Source of the DNA: Bradyrhizobium sp. ISRA430
GTDB taxonomy: Bacteria; Pseudomonadota; Alphaproteobacteria; Rhizobiales; Xanthobacteraceae
Reading direction: 5' to 3'
DNA length: 64,000 nucleotides
NCBI RefSeq assembly: GCF_029909975.1
Contig: NZ_CP094516.1
Location: 7,418,501-7,482,500, forward strand
Part shown: positions 63,195-64,000 of the stretch, one piece after another
How positions within the stretch are numbered: position 1 is the first letter of the stretch
Layout: each line of letters begins with the position of its first letter
Notes under the pieces: model-generated
Database searches by the model: none
Told to the model about the DNA's origin: nothing
What the model saw: the letters and a program-made list of their open reading frames with translations, nothing else
Made by a program: the position numbers and the translations under genes

Positions 63195-64000
63195 ATGGAT
63201 GGACGAACGACACAGCTCAAAAGCAAGGGCATGGATTACGCGCTCGCGGGACCCGATACGGTCGGTGGACGTTTCTTGCGCAAATTCTGGCAGCCCGTTT
63301 ACATGTCGAAGAGCCTGGCGCGCGGAACGGCGCGACCGATATTGATCATGGGTGAAAAGTTCACTCTGTATCGCGGTGAGTCCGGTCGGGCTTTCGTAGT
63401 CGACCACCGTTGTGCGCATCGCAACACACAATTGTCGACGGGTTGGGTGCGTGGTGATTGCATACGTTGTTTCTATCATGGCTGGACATTCGACGGCAGC
63501 GGAGCATGCGTGGAGCGACCAGGGGAGTCGCCTTCAGGGGCGGCATCGGGAGTGCGTGTTGCCGCTTACCCGACACGAGAGCACATGGGGTTGATTTACG
63601 CCTACTTTGGCGACGGCGAACCGCCAGCGTTCCCGCCATTTCCAGAATTTGAAGGCGAGGGAGTGATCGACAACATAGTGGAAGAGTTTCCCTGTAATTG
63701 GTTTCAGACTTACGAAAATCAAGCGGACGAAGCGCATCTGTCGTTCGTGCACAGTCCGAGTGGTTCGCATCAAATGCTTGGCCGTGATGAGATCAAGGTG
63801 CCAGAAACATCCGCGGAAGAAATGCCATTTGGCATGGTGCGATATAGCAGCGTAGGCAACGGCAAGCGCCGCTCGACGCTATATCTATTTCCAAATACGA
63901 TGCGAATCATCATTCCACCGTTCAGTGGTCTGACATTCGGCGGTTGGCGTGACTCTTATCTGACGCTCGTGCCGACGGACGACGAGAACCACATATTGTT
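63195..64000 (+). CDS. Rieske 2Fe-2S aromatic oxygenase, alpha subunit (3' end beyond window)
   Basis: 268 residues are visible from ATG 63195, which has AGGAGG upstream; the frame is open to the window end. The Rieske cluster is Cys73-x-His75 and Cys92-x2-His95 (RCAHRN and RCFYHGW). The mononuclear iron site is the Asp178-x2-His181-x4-His186 pattern in ENQADEAHLSFVH. It resembles the VanA/phthalate dioxygenase (single-component oxygenase) class, which works with a VanB-type reductase such as the one at 59408. It probably hydroxylates or demethylates an aromatic acid. Confidence 0.93.
   Translation, partial: MDGRTTQLKSKGMDYALAGPDTVGGRFLRKFWQPVYMSKSLARGTARPILIMGEKFTLYRGESGRAFVVDHRCAHRNTQLSTGWVRGDCIRCFYHGWTFDGSGACVERPGESPSGAASGVRVAAYPTREHMGLIYAYFGDGEPPAFPPFPEFEGEGVIDNIVEEFPCNWFQTYENQADEAHLSFVHSPSGSHQMLGRDEIKVPETSAEEMPFGMVRYSSVGNGKRRSTLYLFPNTMRIIIPPFSGLTFGGWRDSYLTLVPTDDENHIL

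Noticed and set aside
1..64000. tRNA, rRNA, CRISPR array, intact IS element or integrase
   Set aside because: None could be recognised by eye. Island-boundary features such as an att site in a tRNA gene are probably outside the window.

Overview
The window looks like part of the symbiosis island of a Bradyrhizobium-type nodulating alphaproteobacterium. Bases 1-8000 hold the common and host-specific nodulation genes in the order nodA(partial)-nodB-nodC-nodS-nodU-nodI-nodJ-small ORF-nodZ, all on the plus strand and tightly packed. They are followed by the nitrogen-fixation regulators fixR (8837-9673) and nifA (9918-11663). The fixR promoter region has a textbook RegR box (8742-8756), a near-copy exactly 80 bp upstream, and a -24/-12 (sigma-54) promoter. 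I assign the genus from protein resemblance and gene order, not from a search.

From about 11.7 to 22.4 kb the DNA is a mosaic of intact accessory genes and gene wreckage. The intact genes are a carboxymuconolactone-decarboxylase-like protein, an SDR divergent from an AraC regulator, an EmrB/EmrA-type efflux pair, and an atypical FixJ-like response regulator. The wreckage includes Gfo/Idh/MocA and MerR pieces and two tandem decayed copies of a LysR - MFS - VanB-like reductase module. An intact relative of that module, in inverted order, sits at 59.4-63.0 kb beside a Rieske oxygenase that runs off the right edge.

From 22.4 to 45.9 kb lies a large catabolic and uptake region. It has an outer-membrane channel, a FAH-family hydrolase, a type I extradiol dioxygenase, an SDR, an NTF2-like protein, an FMN reductase, an LDH/MDH-like dehydrogenase, a class III nucleotide cyclase, a NodD/NahR-like LysR regulator, a CocE-type hydrolase, a DoxX protein and a complete Liv-type ABC transporter. 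A second FAH hydrolase with a second complete Liv transporter follows, flanked by a GntR regulator gene. Two nearly identical AT-rich inverted repeats, one before the FAH2-liv2 operon and one before the gntR gene, look like that regulator's operators.

From 45.9 to 64 kb there are flavin-dependent genes with a decayed maleylacetate reductase, a CPA1 antiporter, an outer-membrane phenol-pathway-type protein, a malonyl-CoA synthetase (matB) with an enoyl-CoA hydratase and a divergent GntR, an aldehyde dehydrogenase, and the Rieske/VanB-type module with its LysR.

Overall the window joins Nod-factor synthesis and nif control to several modules for import and breakdown of small aromatic or acyl compounds. 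The substrates cannot be read from sequence; plant phenolics are an attractive guess. I saw no tRNA, rRNA, CRISPR array, intact insertion sequence or nod box.
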